In this document: positions 7,865-14,440 of the stretch, one piece after another | How the letters are laid out: the number at the start of each line of letters is the position of its first letter | How positions within the stretch are numbered: position 1 is the stretch's first letter | Virus record (IMG/VR): IMGVR_UViG_3300023215_000884 | Location: 1-35,205 of that record | DNA: 35,205 nucleotides | Reading direction: 5' to 3' (one strand) | Source: a virus | Made by a program: the position numbers and the translations under genes | Notes under the pieces: model-generated | What the model saw: the letters and a program-made list of their open reading frames with translations, nothing else | Databases searched by the model: none | Told to the model about the DNA's origin: nothing

Positions 7865-7914
7865 AGCAGTGTTACTGTTTACATTATATATTAGTAATTG
7901 CTATAATTACTGTT
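7865..7914 (+). promoter_or_regulatory. Late promoter C for the capsid block
   Basis: The element AGCAGTGTTACTGTT (7865-7879) is one base from the perfect palindrome. TATAAT lies at 7902-7907, and TTTACA at 7878-7883 could serve as a -35 with an 18-base spacer. The element ends 22 bases before the -10, exactly as at the 32.55-kb promoter. An ACTGTT half site lies at 7909-7914. Transcription would start near 7914, leaving a leader of about 175 bases before the capsid gene. Confidence 0.65.
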
Positions 7915-8031
7915 ATTCAAGGTGATACCTTGTAAATAAATCCTGCCCCACAGCTCAGTTATGCCGTGCATTCATTTCGATAGACCCACGTTACGGGACG
8001 ACTCAAAACATTTGGATTTAATAAGTCCACT

Positions 8032-8072
8032 GTTAGTCGTTTCGCGACAAAGCCAACGGCTCAGGGACTAAC
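8032..8072 (+). promoter_or_regulatory. Branched RNA hairpin in capsid mRNA leader
   Basis: GTTAGTC (8032-8038) pairs perfectly with GACTAAC (8066-8072). Inside are two further short hairpins, GTCG-TTTCG-CGAC (8036-8048) and AGCC-AAC-GGCT (8051-8061); the first competes for three bases of the outer stem. The fold is a small three-way junction or switchable pair ending just before the ribosome site AAGGG (8075-8078 region) of the capsid gene. It may tune translation or mRNA stability. No known riboswitch class is recognised. Confidence 0.5.
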
Positions 8073-8088
8073 GAAGGGTATGCTTTAA

Positions 8089-9228
8089 ATGGCAAAGACT
8101 AATTTCTCAGCGTTAGACGACGACGCTAAAAAAGTATGGTCACGTGATACGTGGCATCAGGCACGTGAAAAAATGTTCGTGTCGAAGTTCATGGGTTCAG
8201 GCCAGAACGCAATGATTCAACGCATTACCGAGCTAACTAAGTCAGAGCGCGGTACAGAAGCGATTGTGACATTAGTACCAGATATGCACGGTGACGGTAT
8301 CGTTGGCGACAACGAATTAACCGGAAACGAGGCAACGCTAACAGCTCACCAAGATAAGGTTGAGGTTGACCAACTTCGTAACGCGGTTAAAAACACCGGT
8401 AAATTAAACGACCAAAAAACGGTTGTTAACTTCCGTGAACAAGCTCGTGACCAGCTAGCTTACTGGCTATCAGACCGTATGGACCAAATGACGTTCCTAC
8501 AATTAGCGGGCTTAGACTTCGCACAAACTAACGATGGCCGAGTACGTCCTGGTCAGGGTGCGAATGACGACAACCTTTCAGACTTAGCGTTCAACACTGC
8601 GGGTGGTCTAGCACCGACTTCTGAGCGCCACTTAATGTGTCTTAAAGGCGGTCAAGTTGTTGATGCTGATACGACTGCGATCACCGCTGACGACAAGCTG
8701 GGCTATGACCACATTGTACGTCTACAAGCGATTGCTAAGACTCGCTATATTCGTGGTATCCGTGGTAACGGCGGTTCAGAGGTGTACCACTTATTCTTAC
8801 ACCCAATGGCATTAGCGACGTTGAAGCTAGACCCAGACTTCAAAGAGAACGCACGTCATGCAGGTGTTCGCGGTGATAGCAATACGCTATTTGCGGGTGG
8901 TGAGTCTTACATTGTTGACGGCCTACACATCCACGAGTTCCGCCATGTGCCAACTACTTTAGGTGCAGATAGTGGCTCTAAATGGGGTGCTGACGGTACT
9001 GTTGACGGCTGTATGGGTCTGTTATGTGGTGCTCAGGCGCTAGGTTTCATAGACCTAGATACTGCGTCTTGGGATGAGCGTGATCACTTCGACTACGGTA
9101 ACAACTACGGTATTGCTTACGGCAAAATCTTCGGTATGAAGAAAATGCAGTTTAAGGACGCTAAGAAATCAGCGGACCGCAATGTTAAGCAAGACTACGG
9201 TGTTTTACGTATCGACTTCGCTATCTAA
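8089..9228 (+). CDS. Major capsid protein, N4-gp56 type
   Basis: The product has 379 residues, the usual length. The N-terminus matches the N4-gp56/DUF4043 capsid family block by block: FMGSGQNAMIQRITELTK, then LVPDMHGDGIVGDNELTGNEATLTAHQDKVEVDQLRNAVKNTGKLNDQKTVVNFREQARDQLAYWLSDRMDQMTFLQLAG. This is an HK97-fold coat protein that builds the icosahedral shell with scaffold. It has its own promoter and a long structured leader, as expected for the most abundant virion protein. A hairpin follows the stop codon. Gene order differs slightly from usual because the leftward moron separates scaffold from capsid. Confidence 0.95.
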   Translation: MAKTNFSALDDDAKKVWSRDTWHQAREKMFVSKFMGSGQNAMIQRITELTKSERGTEAIVTLVPDMHGDGIVGDNELTGNEATLTAHQDKVEVDQLRNAVKNTGKLNDQKTVVNFREQARDQLAYWLSDRMDQMTFLQLAGLDFAQTNDGRVRPGQGANDDNLSDLAFNTAGGLAPTSERHLMCLKGGQVVDADTTAITADDKLGYDHIVRLQAIAKTRYIRGIRGNGGSEVYHLFLHPMALATLKLDPDFKENARHAGVRGDSNTLFAGGESYIVDGLHIHEFRHVPTTLGADSGSKWGADGTVDGCMGLLCGAQALGFIDLDTASWDERDHFDYGNNYGIAYGKIFGMKKMQFKDAKKSADRNVKQDYGVLRIDFAI

Positions 9229-9236
9229 GTTGGGTT

Positions 9237-9261
9237 AAGGGAGTGAGTCGACCGCTCCCTT
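9237..9261 (+). other. Strong hairpin after the capsid gene
   Basis: AAGGGAGTG (9237-9245) pairs with CGCTCCCTT (9253-9261), including one G-U pair, around a short loop. There is no T tract, so it is not a standard Rho-independent terminator. It more likely protects the 3' end of capsid mRNA or lets RNase processing give capsid a higher level than the genes downstream. Confidence 0.55.
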
Positions 9262-9282
9262 ACATATGCAAGAGAATTACAA

Positions 9283-9630
9283 ATGAAAGTTAAAAATTTT
9301 ACACGCCAAACAATCCGAGTAACAGCCCCGATTGGCGGCCACGTGCTACTTGTTAAATCAGGCCAAACTCGTGATGTTCCAGCGCACCTTGAAGATGCAG
9401 CTATCCGTGCTGGCTTAGTTCCGTTGGAAGATATTGAGCTGCAAGCAGAGCGCGAGGCAGCGATCCTAGCGGAAGAAAAAGCCAAAGCTGAGGCAAAGGC
9501 CAAAGAAGAAGCGAAAGCGGCTGAGGAGCAAGCAGCGGCGCTAGAAGAAGCGGCTCGCAAGGCGAAAGCAAGTGAAGCTGCAAAGAAAGCGGCTGCGACA
9601 CGCGCGGCAAACAAAGCGGCTGGTAAGTAA
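9283..9630 (+). CDS. Small head-associated protein with Ala/Lys/Glu-rich helix
   Basis: The product has 115 residues. Residues 1-50 form a small beta-rich domain (MKVKNFTRQTIRVTAPIGGHVLLVKSGQTRDVP). Residues about 55-115 are a single long helix of Ala, Lys and Glu. Proteins of this size and composition commonly follow the capsid gene in podoviruses, as a decoration or head-completion component, and the order here supports that. There is no defined catalytic motif. The ribosome site is AAGAGA about eight bases before the ATG. Function is inferred from position. Confidence 0.8.
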   Translation: MKVKNFTRQTIRVTAPIGGHVLLVKSGQTRDVPAHLEDAAIRAGLVPLEDIELQAEREAAILAEEKAKAEAKAKEEAKAAEEQAAALEEAARKAKASEAAKKAAATRAANKAAGK

Positions 9631-9645
9631 TAGAGGCATATTGTC

Positions 9646-10308
9646 ATGTTAACCGTAGGAACAATACTAACAAATCGCGTCCGTGTCCTTCTACGAGACA
9701 TTGACGAAGGCGGCGTACAGTGGCGTGACCCAGAGTTGATCCAATGGTTCAACGAGGCATGTGCTGAGGTCGCGAGAGTTCGCCCAGAAGCGTGTAGCAC
9801 TACAGGCTCGTTTCAGCTCCAAGCTGGCTCAAAACAGAGTGTGGCAACGCTAGGTGCGTCACGTGTGCTTGAGGTTATCTGCAACATGAAAAACGGCGAA
9901 GAAGGCCGTGCGGTTCGCCACGTCGAGCGCTCTACGTTGGATAATGAAGACCCTAATTGGATGGCGGGCAGCAAAACTGACACCGTATTTCGATACAGTG
10001 TTAGCCTGACAGACCCACGCTCATTCTACGTGTACCCACCTGCTGACGGCACAGGTAGCTTGTTGATGGTTACTGGCACAACGCCAAATGAGGTGGAATC
10101 GCTAACCGACCCATTCCCGCTACCGTCAATGTATGCTGCGTGTGTGGCTAACTACATTCTTCACCGTGCTTTCGCTAAGTTCACTGAGTCGGAGTCTATG
10201 CAGGCTCGGGCACAAAACTACTACAACGTGTTTGTGTCTCAGATTGGTGACACTCAAGCAAGCATGGAGAATGACAACGCCAAGACACGTGACCCAATAG
10301 GGGCGTAA
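9646..10308 (+). CDS. Head-tail adaptor protein (DUF6682-like)
   Basis: The product has 220 residues. The N-terminal block ILTNRVRVLLRDIDEGGVQWRDPELIQWFNEACAEVARVRPEA has the signature of phage adaptor proteins that dock on the portal: an 'L.D....RW.D.ELI.W.N.A...I...RP' pattern. The C-terminal half is helical (ANYILHRAFAKFTESESMQARAQNYYNVFVSQIG), as in P22 gp4-type connectors. Twelve copies normally form the ring between portal and tail hub. It is one base from the next gene, in a tight run of overlapping virion genes. The name of the domain family is from memory. Confidence 0.8.
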   Translation: MLTVGTILTNRVRVLLRDIDEGGVQWRDPELIQWFNEACAEVARVRPEACSTTGSFQLQAGSKQSVATLGASRVLEVICNMKNGEEGRAVRHVERSTLDNEDPNWMAGSKTDTVFRYSVSLTDPRSFYVYPPADGTGSLLMVTGTTPNEVESLTDPFPLPSMYAACVANYILHRAFAKFTESESMQARAQNYYNVFVSQIGDTQASMENDNAKTRDPIGA

Positions 10309-10309
10309 C

Positions 10310-10924
10310 ATGGCGTATGTTCAAGAATGGGTTGATAGCATCAGAATGGACGTACCCGAGCCGCTGGATTCTACAGTGGCTCGTCAAGTTAGGTACGCCA
10401 TTCAAGAGTTCTTCCGAGCTTCGGAGGCATGGCTGCATACAGAGCGTGTAGCGCTTGTTGATGACAACGCGCCTCTTGAGGGCATGCCTGATGAAACGTA
10501 CGTCGCTGCTACGAAGTACGCTTATTTCGAACCAGCTGACCGAGAAGGGCGCTATAAGCTCGTAAGTGAGCTGCCCCATAGGTTAATGCCCGCAAGGCGC
10601 ATAGGTTGCTTTGCGCACAGTGGTAACAGAATCCTGTTAGACGCATTCGAGGAAGGTACGCTTGAGGTGTCGGTTGTCGTGCAGCCCAACCGTAATATCG
10701 ACAGCGTACCTGACTCACTAGGCGACAAATGGTTTGATGTAATCCGCCGTGGTGCGATTGCCCGTCTGCTTTCTATGCCCGAAAAAGAGTGGTCTAACCC
10801 GCGTGCTGCTGCAACATATGAAGCGCATTTCCGCGAAGGTATAGCTAAGGCCAAACGTGAGGCGAGAGACGACCGAAGCAGGCCAAAGCGTTCGGTGAGA
10901 TTTAATAAGAGTTTCGCATGGTAA
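10310..10924 (+). CDS. Putative tail/connector protein
   Basis: The product has 204 residues. The first 45 residues (YVQEWVDSIRMDVPEPLDSTVARQVRYAIQEFFRASEAWLHTER) are helical and aromatic-rich, resembling the adaptor upstream. A beta-rich middle and a helical, strongly basic C-terminus follow (AKAKREARDDRSRPKRSVRFNKSFAW). The position after the adaptor is where podoviruses encode a tail-tube or second connector ring. I cannot assign a named family. It overlaps the next gene by seven bases. Virion role by context is likely; the exact role is open. Confidence 0.75.
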   Translation: MAYVQEWVDSIRMDVPEPLDSTVARQVRYAIQEFFRASEAWLHTERVALVDDNAPLEGMPDETYVAATKYAYFEPADREGRYKLVSELPHRLMPARRIGCFAHSGNRILLDAFEEGTLEVSVVVQPNRNIDSVPDSLGDKWFDVIRRGAIARLLSMPEKEWSNPRAAATYEAHFREGIAKAKREARDDRSRPKRSVRFNKSFAW

Positions 10925-11307
10925 CTGACCCTTTTGCAGTTGACGATATTGAATTGGTGTTCCCCACGATAGAGCCGTATATCGAACGGCTCTATCGTTG
11001 TTTCGGCGGATACCCAGTGGAGGAGGTTAAGCGCCTCCTTAAGATTCGAGCTGCAACACTCCACCTAGTAGGTGAGGACTCGTTTTTTATAGCCCAATGG
11101 GAAGAGGGCAAAGCGCATGTGTTGTGCGCCGCAGCAATGAGCGGCCATGTTAGTGATTGGTCGGAGATAATGACAAGTGTATCGGCTTACCTAAAAGAGC
11201 TGGGGTGCAAGAAGTTCACGTTCACAAGCCCGCGTAAGGGCTGGTCGAAGGTGGCGGAGCAGGTCGGTTTTAGTGTTGAGTCTGTAACGTATGTGAAGGA
11301 GCTTTAA
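10918..11307 (+). CDS. GNAT-like fold protein
   Basis: The product has 129 residues. The order of predicted strands and helices, with a hydrophobic strand HVLCAAAMSG, a helix SDWSEIMTSVSAYLKELGCKKFTFTSPRKGWSKVAEQVGFSVESVTYVKEL and the closing 'GF...V.Y.K' pattern, recalls the C-terminal half of GNAT acetyltransferases. Similar GNAT-like proteins sit beside internal-virion genes in other podoviruses. The canonical acetyl-CoA loop (Q/R-x-x-G-x-A/G) is not evident, so catalytic activity is doubtful. It overlaps the gene on each side, so expression is tightly coupled. Fold assignment is by eye. Confidence 0.65.
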   Translation: MVTDPFAVDDIELVFPTIEPYIERLYRCFGGYPVEEVKRLLKIRAATLHLVGEDSFFIAQWEEGKAHVLCAAAMSGHVSDWSEIMTSVSAYLKELGCKKFTFTSPRKGWSKVAEQVGFSVESVTYVKEL

Positions 11308-11870
11308 TGTCTAGCCCTGATAAGCCTAAAACATCAGAAGGTGAAAAATTACAGGTCGAGCTAGCGTCAAGAATGTTTGATGAGGGTTCAAAAGTTAAAG
11401 AGGCTACACGAGATTCGTTCATGGCCTCAAATAGACGTGACAACCGCTCGCAGCTTATGGCTCGTGTGGGTGCAGAGTCTGCTAAAGTCAGCAAGGAACG
11501 TCTACAGCAGAGCCGTCGACAGGGTTCATACAAGACTGTAGATGGCGGTGTTGATGTTAAGTCTGCGGGTATCGCAGCGACGGGCAAAGGTGGGCGTTCT
11601 TATGATGCAGAGGGCGATATTGTCCGCCGTGATACGTCAAGCACAGAGCGAGTTGCCCGTAGTATGGGGGCGGAAGGCCATCAGCGTTCAATGAGTGACT
11701 TCGTTGAGGACAACAAGAAAAAACAAGCAGTCTTTGATTTGATTGGCGCAGGCGCGCAGGTTTACATGTACGGCACGGATTCCGAAAAGAGTGGTAAAAG
11801 CGATAAAGGCAAAACGTCGGGAAATGACGCTAACGCGAGTGTCGCGGATATTTTAGGAGCGTTAGAATAA
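11307..11870 (+). CDS. Hypothetical internal-virion protein
   Basis: The product has 187 residues, hydrophilic, rich in Ser, Lys, Asp and Arg, with a helical middle and a flexible C-terminal tail (GTDSEKSGKSDKGKTSGNDANAS). There is no recognisable domain. It overlaps both neighbours by one base (TAATG) and lies between the GNAT-like protein and proteins of ejection type. By context it is probably a minor virion or assembly protein of the internal core. Confidence 0.75.
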   Translation: MSSPDKPKTSEGEKLQVELASRMFDEGSKVKEATRDSFMASNRRDNRSQLMARVGAESAKVSKERLQQSRRQGSYKTVDGGVDVKSAGIAATGKGGRSYDAEGDIVRRDTSSTERVARSMGAEGHQRSMSDFVEDNKKKQAVFDLIGAGAQVYMYGTDSEKSGKSDKGKTSGNDANASVADILGALE

Positions 11871-12568
11871 TGGCTACAACTACTAGCGACGCCAGCTCGA
11901 ACAATACCCAATATTCTGGTTTACCTTGGAGCATGAGCAGCATATCGCAGTCGTCTACAGCTTCGGTGGTCAATAACATGATCAACAAGGCGAAAACGGC
12001 GGCTGCTTCGGAGCTTGATTATGAGGCTGAGCTTGAGCGTATGTATCAGAACCAAATCACGGATTATGAGCAAAATACGCTACCTATCATTAAGGACTTA
12101 ATGGACGAGGCTGAGAGCACATCGATTGTTGATAGGTCACGCTCACTCAGCGAGAACCTAGATGCTAAAACAACTGAGGTAGCGAATAGGCAATTGGGTT
12201 ATAGCATGGGGGGTCAGCTTGCTTCGCAGCGTAATGCGATCAATAGAGGCCAAAACCGTACTGTTGCGGCTTCACGTTCGGCTACCATGACACAGGCGTA
12301 TGAGGACCAGCGCGTTAAGCAGCAGGCGGCACGTACGCAACTTATGTCTATCAGTGAGCAGTTACAGTCATCTGGTACGGCTTCAATGTCGCAAGCATAC
12401 CAAGCTAAAGAGCAGCGTGATGCGGCCTACAAAGCGGCTAAAGGTGGCTTCATGTCACAAGTTGGTGCCGTGGCCGGTGGTGTAATTGGCGGGGTATTTG
12501 GTGGCCCAGCGGGTGCGGCTGCGGGTGCGTCAATTGGTAGCGCAGCAGGCGGAATGATAGGAGGTTAA
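11870..12568 (+). CDS. Putative ejection protein with C-terminal glycine zipper
   Basis: The product has 232 residues. Residues about 35-190 are helical and charged (ELDYEAELERMYQNQITDYEQNTLPIIKDLMDEAES and onward). Residues about 200-232 form a glycine-zipper membrane segment (VGAVAGGVIGGVFGGPAGAAAGASIGSAAGGMIGG). The plan of a helical body plus Gly/Ala-rich membrane-active end, placed before two long internal proteins, matches podovirus ejection proteins such as T7 gp14 that insert in the host membrane as a DNA channel. There is no clear sequence identity to T7; the analogy is from layout. Confidence 0.75.
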   Translation: MATTTSDASSNNTQYSGLPWSMSSISQSSTASVVNNMINKAKTAAASELDYEAELERMYQNQITDYEQNTLPIIKDLMDEAESTSIVDRSRSLSENLDAKTTEVANRQLGYSMGGQLASQRNAINRGQNRTVAASRSATMTQAYEDQRVKQQAARTQLMSISEQLQSSGTASMSQAYQAKEQRDAAYKAAKGGFMSQVGAVAGGVIGGVFGGPAGAAAGASIGSAAGGMIGG

Positions 12569-12569
12569 A

Positions 12570-14363
12570 ATGGCAGGTTATGGAATGCGTGATGGCTCGG
12601 CTATTATTAATGCGATAGGCCAGTACGCACAATATGCGGAAAGACGCGAAGAACGTGAGTACCAGCGTGAGCGACAAGAACGCTTAGACGCAGAGAACAT
12701 GCGACGCCAGCGATTAGCTGAGGAGCGCAGTAGTGCCTTGTTTGAGCGCCAGATGAGCGAGTACGACCACAAAGAGGCTGAGCGCCAAAGAATAGCTGAT
12801 GAGCGCCAGCGATTAAGGGACGCACGACAAGGCTATGTTGATGATGTTACTGCTTCAATTGACGAGCAGGAACGGGCGGAGCTAAACAGGTTTAATCGTG
12901 CGTTAACGCGCGATGGCGGCGACATAGAAGTAGCCAGCAATGGTGATGGTACGGTGTCGTTTGGTGTGCTTAAGTCTAACGGCAAGCGAGCGCCATTAAC
13001 CGTAAACCCAAACGACAACACGAGTACGCCTTTGCGAGCCAAGGAGGAAGATCTAAGTCGCCTACAGGCTCACGCTGCTAAAAGCATTGAGGTCGCGGAG
13101 CAAAACGGCGTAGCCCCTGAGCACCATGCAGCTTATGTACGCGCGAGTTTTACTGCTGACGAGAACGGTGTTGTGCGCGAGGCTTCACGCGATGAGTTTA
13201 AGGAAAACCTCAAGCAGCAAGGTTTGCTAAATGTTGCGCAGGATAAGCAGGTCTCACCGGATGAGGATGTTCCTACCGAAGAAAACCTCAATCGTTCAGC
13301 CGCGAGGCAAGAGGCCGCGAATGAGGCTAAGCGGGAGGGCACTCGTCGTTTAGCTGGTGTTAGTGGCCGTGTTGCTGCGCTGGAAAAAGCTTTCGGTAAA
13401 AAGGCGCACGGCGACTCTACAAGGGTGTCGTTTAAGGGTGATGTTGCGAAAGTTACGCCGAGCAATAAGGTTAGCACTCCCGAGGGAGCTGAGGACTTAG
13501 CCAAGACTAAGGAGGCGATTGACCAATCGGGTGAAGCACCACCAAAGGTGAATCGTGCCCTAGAGCCAATTGCACAGGTTGAGGACGTTGAGCAGAAGAT
13601 GCAGGCCATTAAGGACAAGTATGCGGCTAAGCGCAAGCGCGCAGCTGTTGTCGGCGAGCTGTATCTAACGGGTAATATCAACGAAAAGCAAATGCGTAAC
13701 TACATGGATACGGGCGATATGCGTTTCAGTACGCATGATATTGAGAAGCACAGAGCCGATATCTATGAGGTGCAGGCGAACGCTAACGCTAAGGTAATTA
13801 AGGCGCGTAAAGAGCTGCTTAACGCTCAAGTGGCGGCGGCAAAGGCTACAACCACCAATGTAGAGTCACAACAAAAAGCGCTTAAAGATGCACGTAAGTA
13901 CCTTGGTGATGTTGGCGCGTCAGTCGCTGGTTATATCGGTAGCGCTAAAGGATACAAGTCTGACCAAATCAAAGGGCTTGAGTCACAAATTAATATCCTT
14001 GCTGACCGCTTTATGGCTAATGGCCGCTACAGTGTTGAGGCTATGAGTACGCCAGAATTTGCCGCAATGTGGTCGCATGGTATTGAGTCTTATCTTCGTG
14101 CTGAGCCAAATGCTGAGTTAACGGTGATGAGTGTTACGCCTTACATAACAGCGGTTGAGGCTAAGTATAAGCCCGAAACGGCTAATACAATCAAAGCTGT
14201 TAGCGCGTACTCAGGACTTGGCGTTAGTGAAGTCAGAGACGTTTATAACGACAGGTACAACGAGGATCGTGCGGAGTTCGAGCAAAAGGGCGGCCAGTGG
14301 AATGAAGTAGCCCAACGCGATTTCGACGAGCTATTCAAGGAAACGTACCTTTATAAAAATTAG
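12570..14363 (+). CDS. Long helical internal-virion protein
   Basis: The product has 597 residues. The N-terminal 80 residues are a highly charged coiled coil rich in Arg and Glu (AERREEREYQRERQERLDAENMRRQRLAEERSSALFERQ). Helical stretches return through the centre (IKDKYAAKRKRAAVVGELYLTGNINEKQ; VIKARKELLNAQVAAAKATTTNVESQQKALKDARKYLG). There are no enzymatic motifs and no membrane segment. Its size, composition and place before the giant protein suit an ejection or inner-core protein like T7 gp15 or a P22 ejection protein. The block ends here; a terminator-promoter element follows. Confidence 0.75.
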   Translation: MAGYGMRDGSAIINAIGQYAQYAERREEREYQRERQERLDAENMRRQRLAEERSSALFERQMSEYDHKEAERQRIADERQRLRDARQGYVDDVTASIDEQERAELNRFNRALTRDGGDIEVASNGDGTVSFGVLKSNGKRAPLTVNPNDNTSTPLRAKEEDLSRLQAHAAKSIEVAEQNGVAPEHHAAYVRASFTADENGVVREASRDEFKENLKQQGLLNVAQDKQVSPDEDVPTEENLNRSAARQEAANEAKREGTRRLAGVSGRVAALEKAFGKKAHGDSTRVSFKGDVAKVTPSNKVSTPEGAEDLAKTKEAIDQSGEAPPKVNRALEPIAQVEDVEQKMQAIKDKYAAKRKRAAVVGELYLTGNINEKQMRNYMDTGDMRFSTHDIEKHRADIYEVQANANAKVIKARKELLNAQVAAAKATTTNVESQQKALKDARKYLGDVGASVAGYIGSAKGYKSDQIKGLESQINILADRFMANGRYSVEAMSTPEFAAMWSHGIESYLRAEPNAELTVMSVTPYITAVEAKYKPETANTIKAVSAYSGLGVSEVRDVYNDRYNEDRAEFEQKGGQWNEVAQRDFDELFKETYLYKN

Positions 14364-14402
14364 TAACACTACTAAAAAACATAGTAGTAATGATGTTAAA
14401 AT
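14359..14402 (+). promoter_or_regulatory. Late promoter D before the giant ejection protein
   Basis: The reverse-oriented element ATTAGTAACACTACT (14359-14373) lies 23 bases before a -10 box TAAAAT (14397-14402). A second copy, AGTAGTAATGATGTT (14383-14397), abuts the -10 as at the 21.37-kb promoter. ACTACTA and TAGTAGT also form an inverted repeat around 14371-14388. There is no -35 box at the right distance (an A tract lies there), so an activator is probably needed. Confidence 0.6.
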
Positions 14403-14434
14403 CCCTATCACTTAATTGTGTTAGGGATTTTTTT
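14399..14434 (+). terminator. Rho-independent terminator overlapping promoter D
   Basis: AAATCCCTA (14399-14407) pairs with TAGGGATTT (14422-14430), and CAC (14409-14411) with GTG (14418-14420), followed by a T run to 14434. The left arm overlaps the -10 box of promoter D, and the predicted start (about 14409) lies after it. Only read-through RNA from upstream could fold the full hairpin. Confidence 0.85.
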
Positions 14435-14440
14435 ATAGGT

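Noticed and set aside
14390-14440. In-frame upstream ATG extending the giant protein by 17 residues
   Set aside because: The added codons are the terminator hairpin itself and part of the promoter, with no ribosome site, so the ATG at 14441 is preferred.
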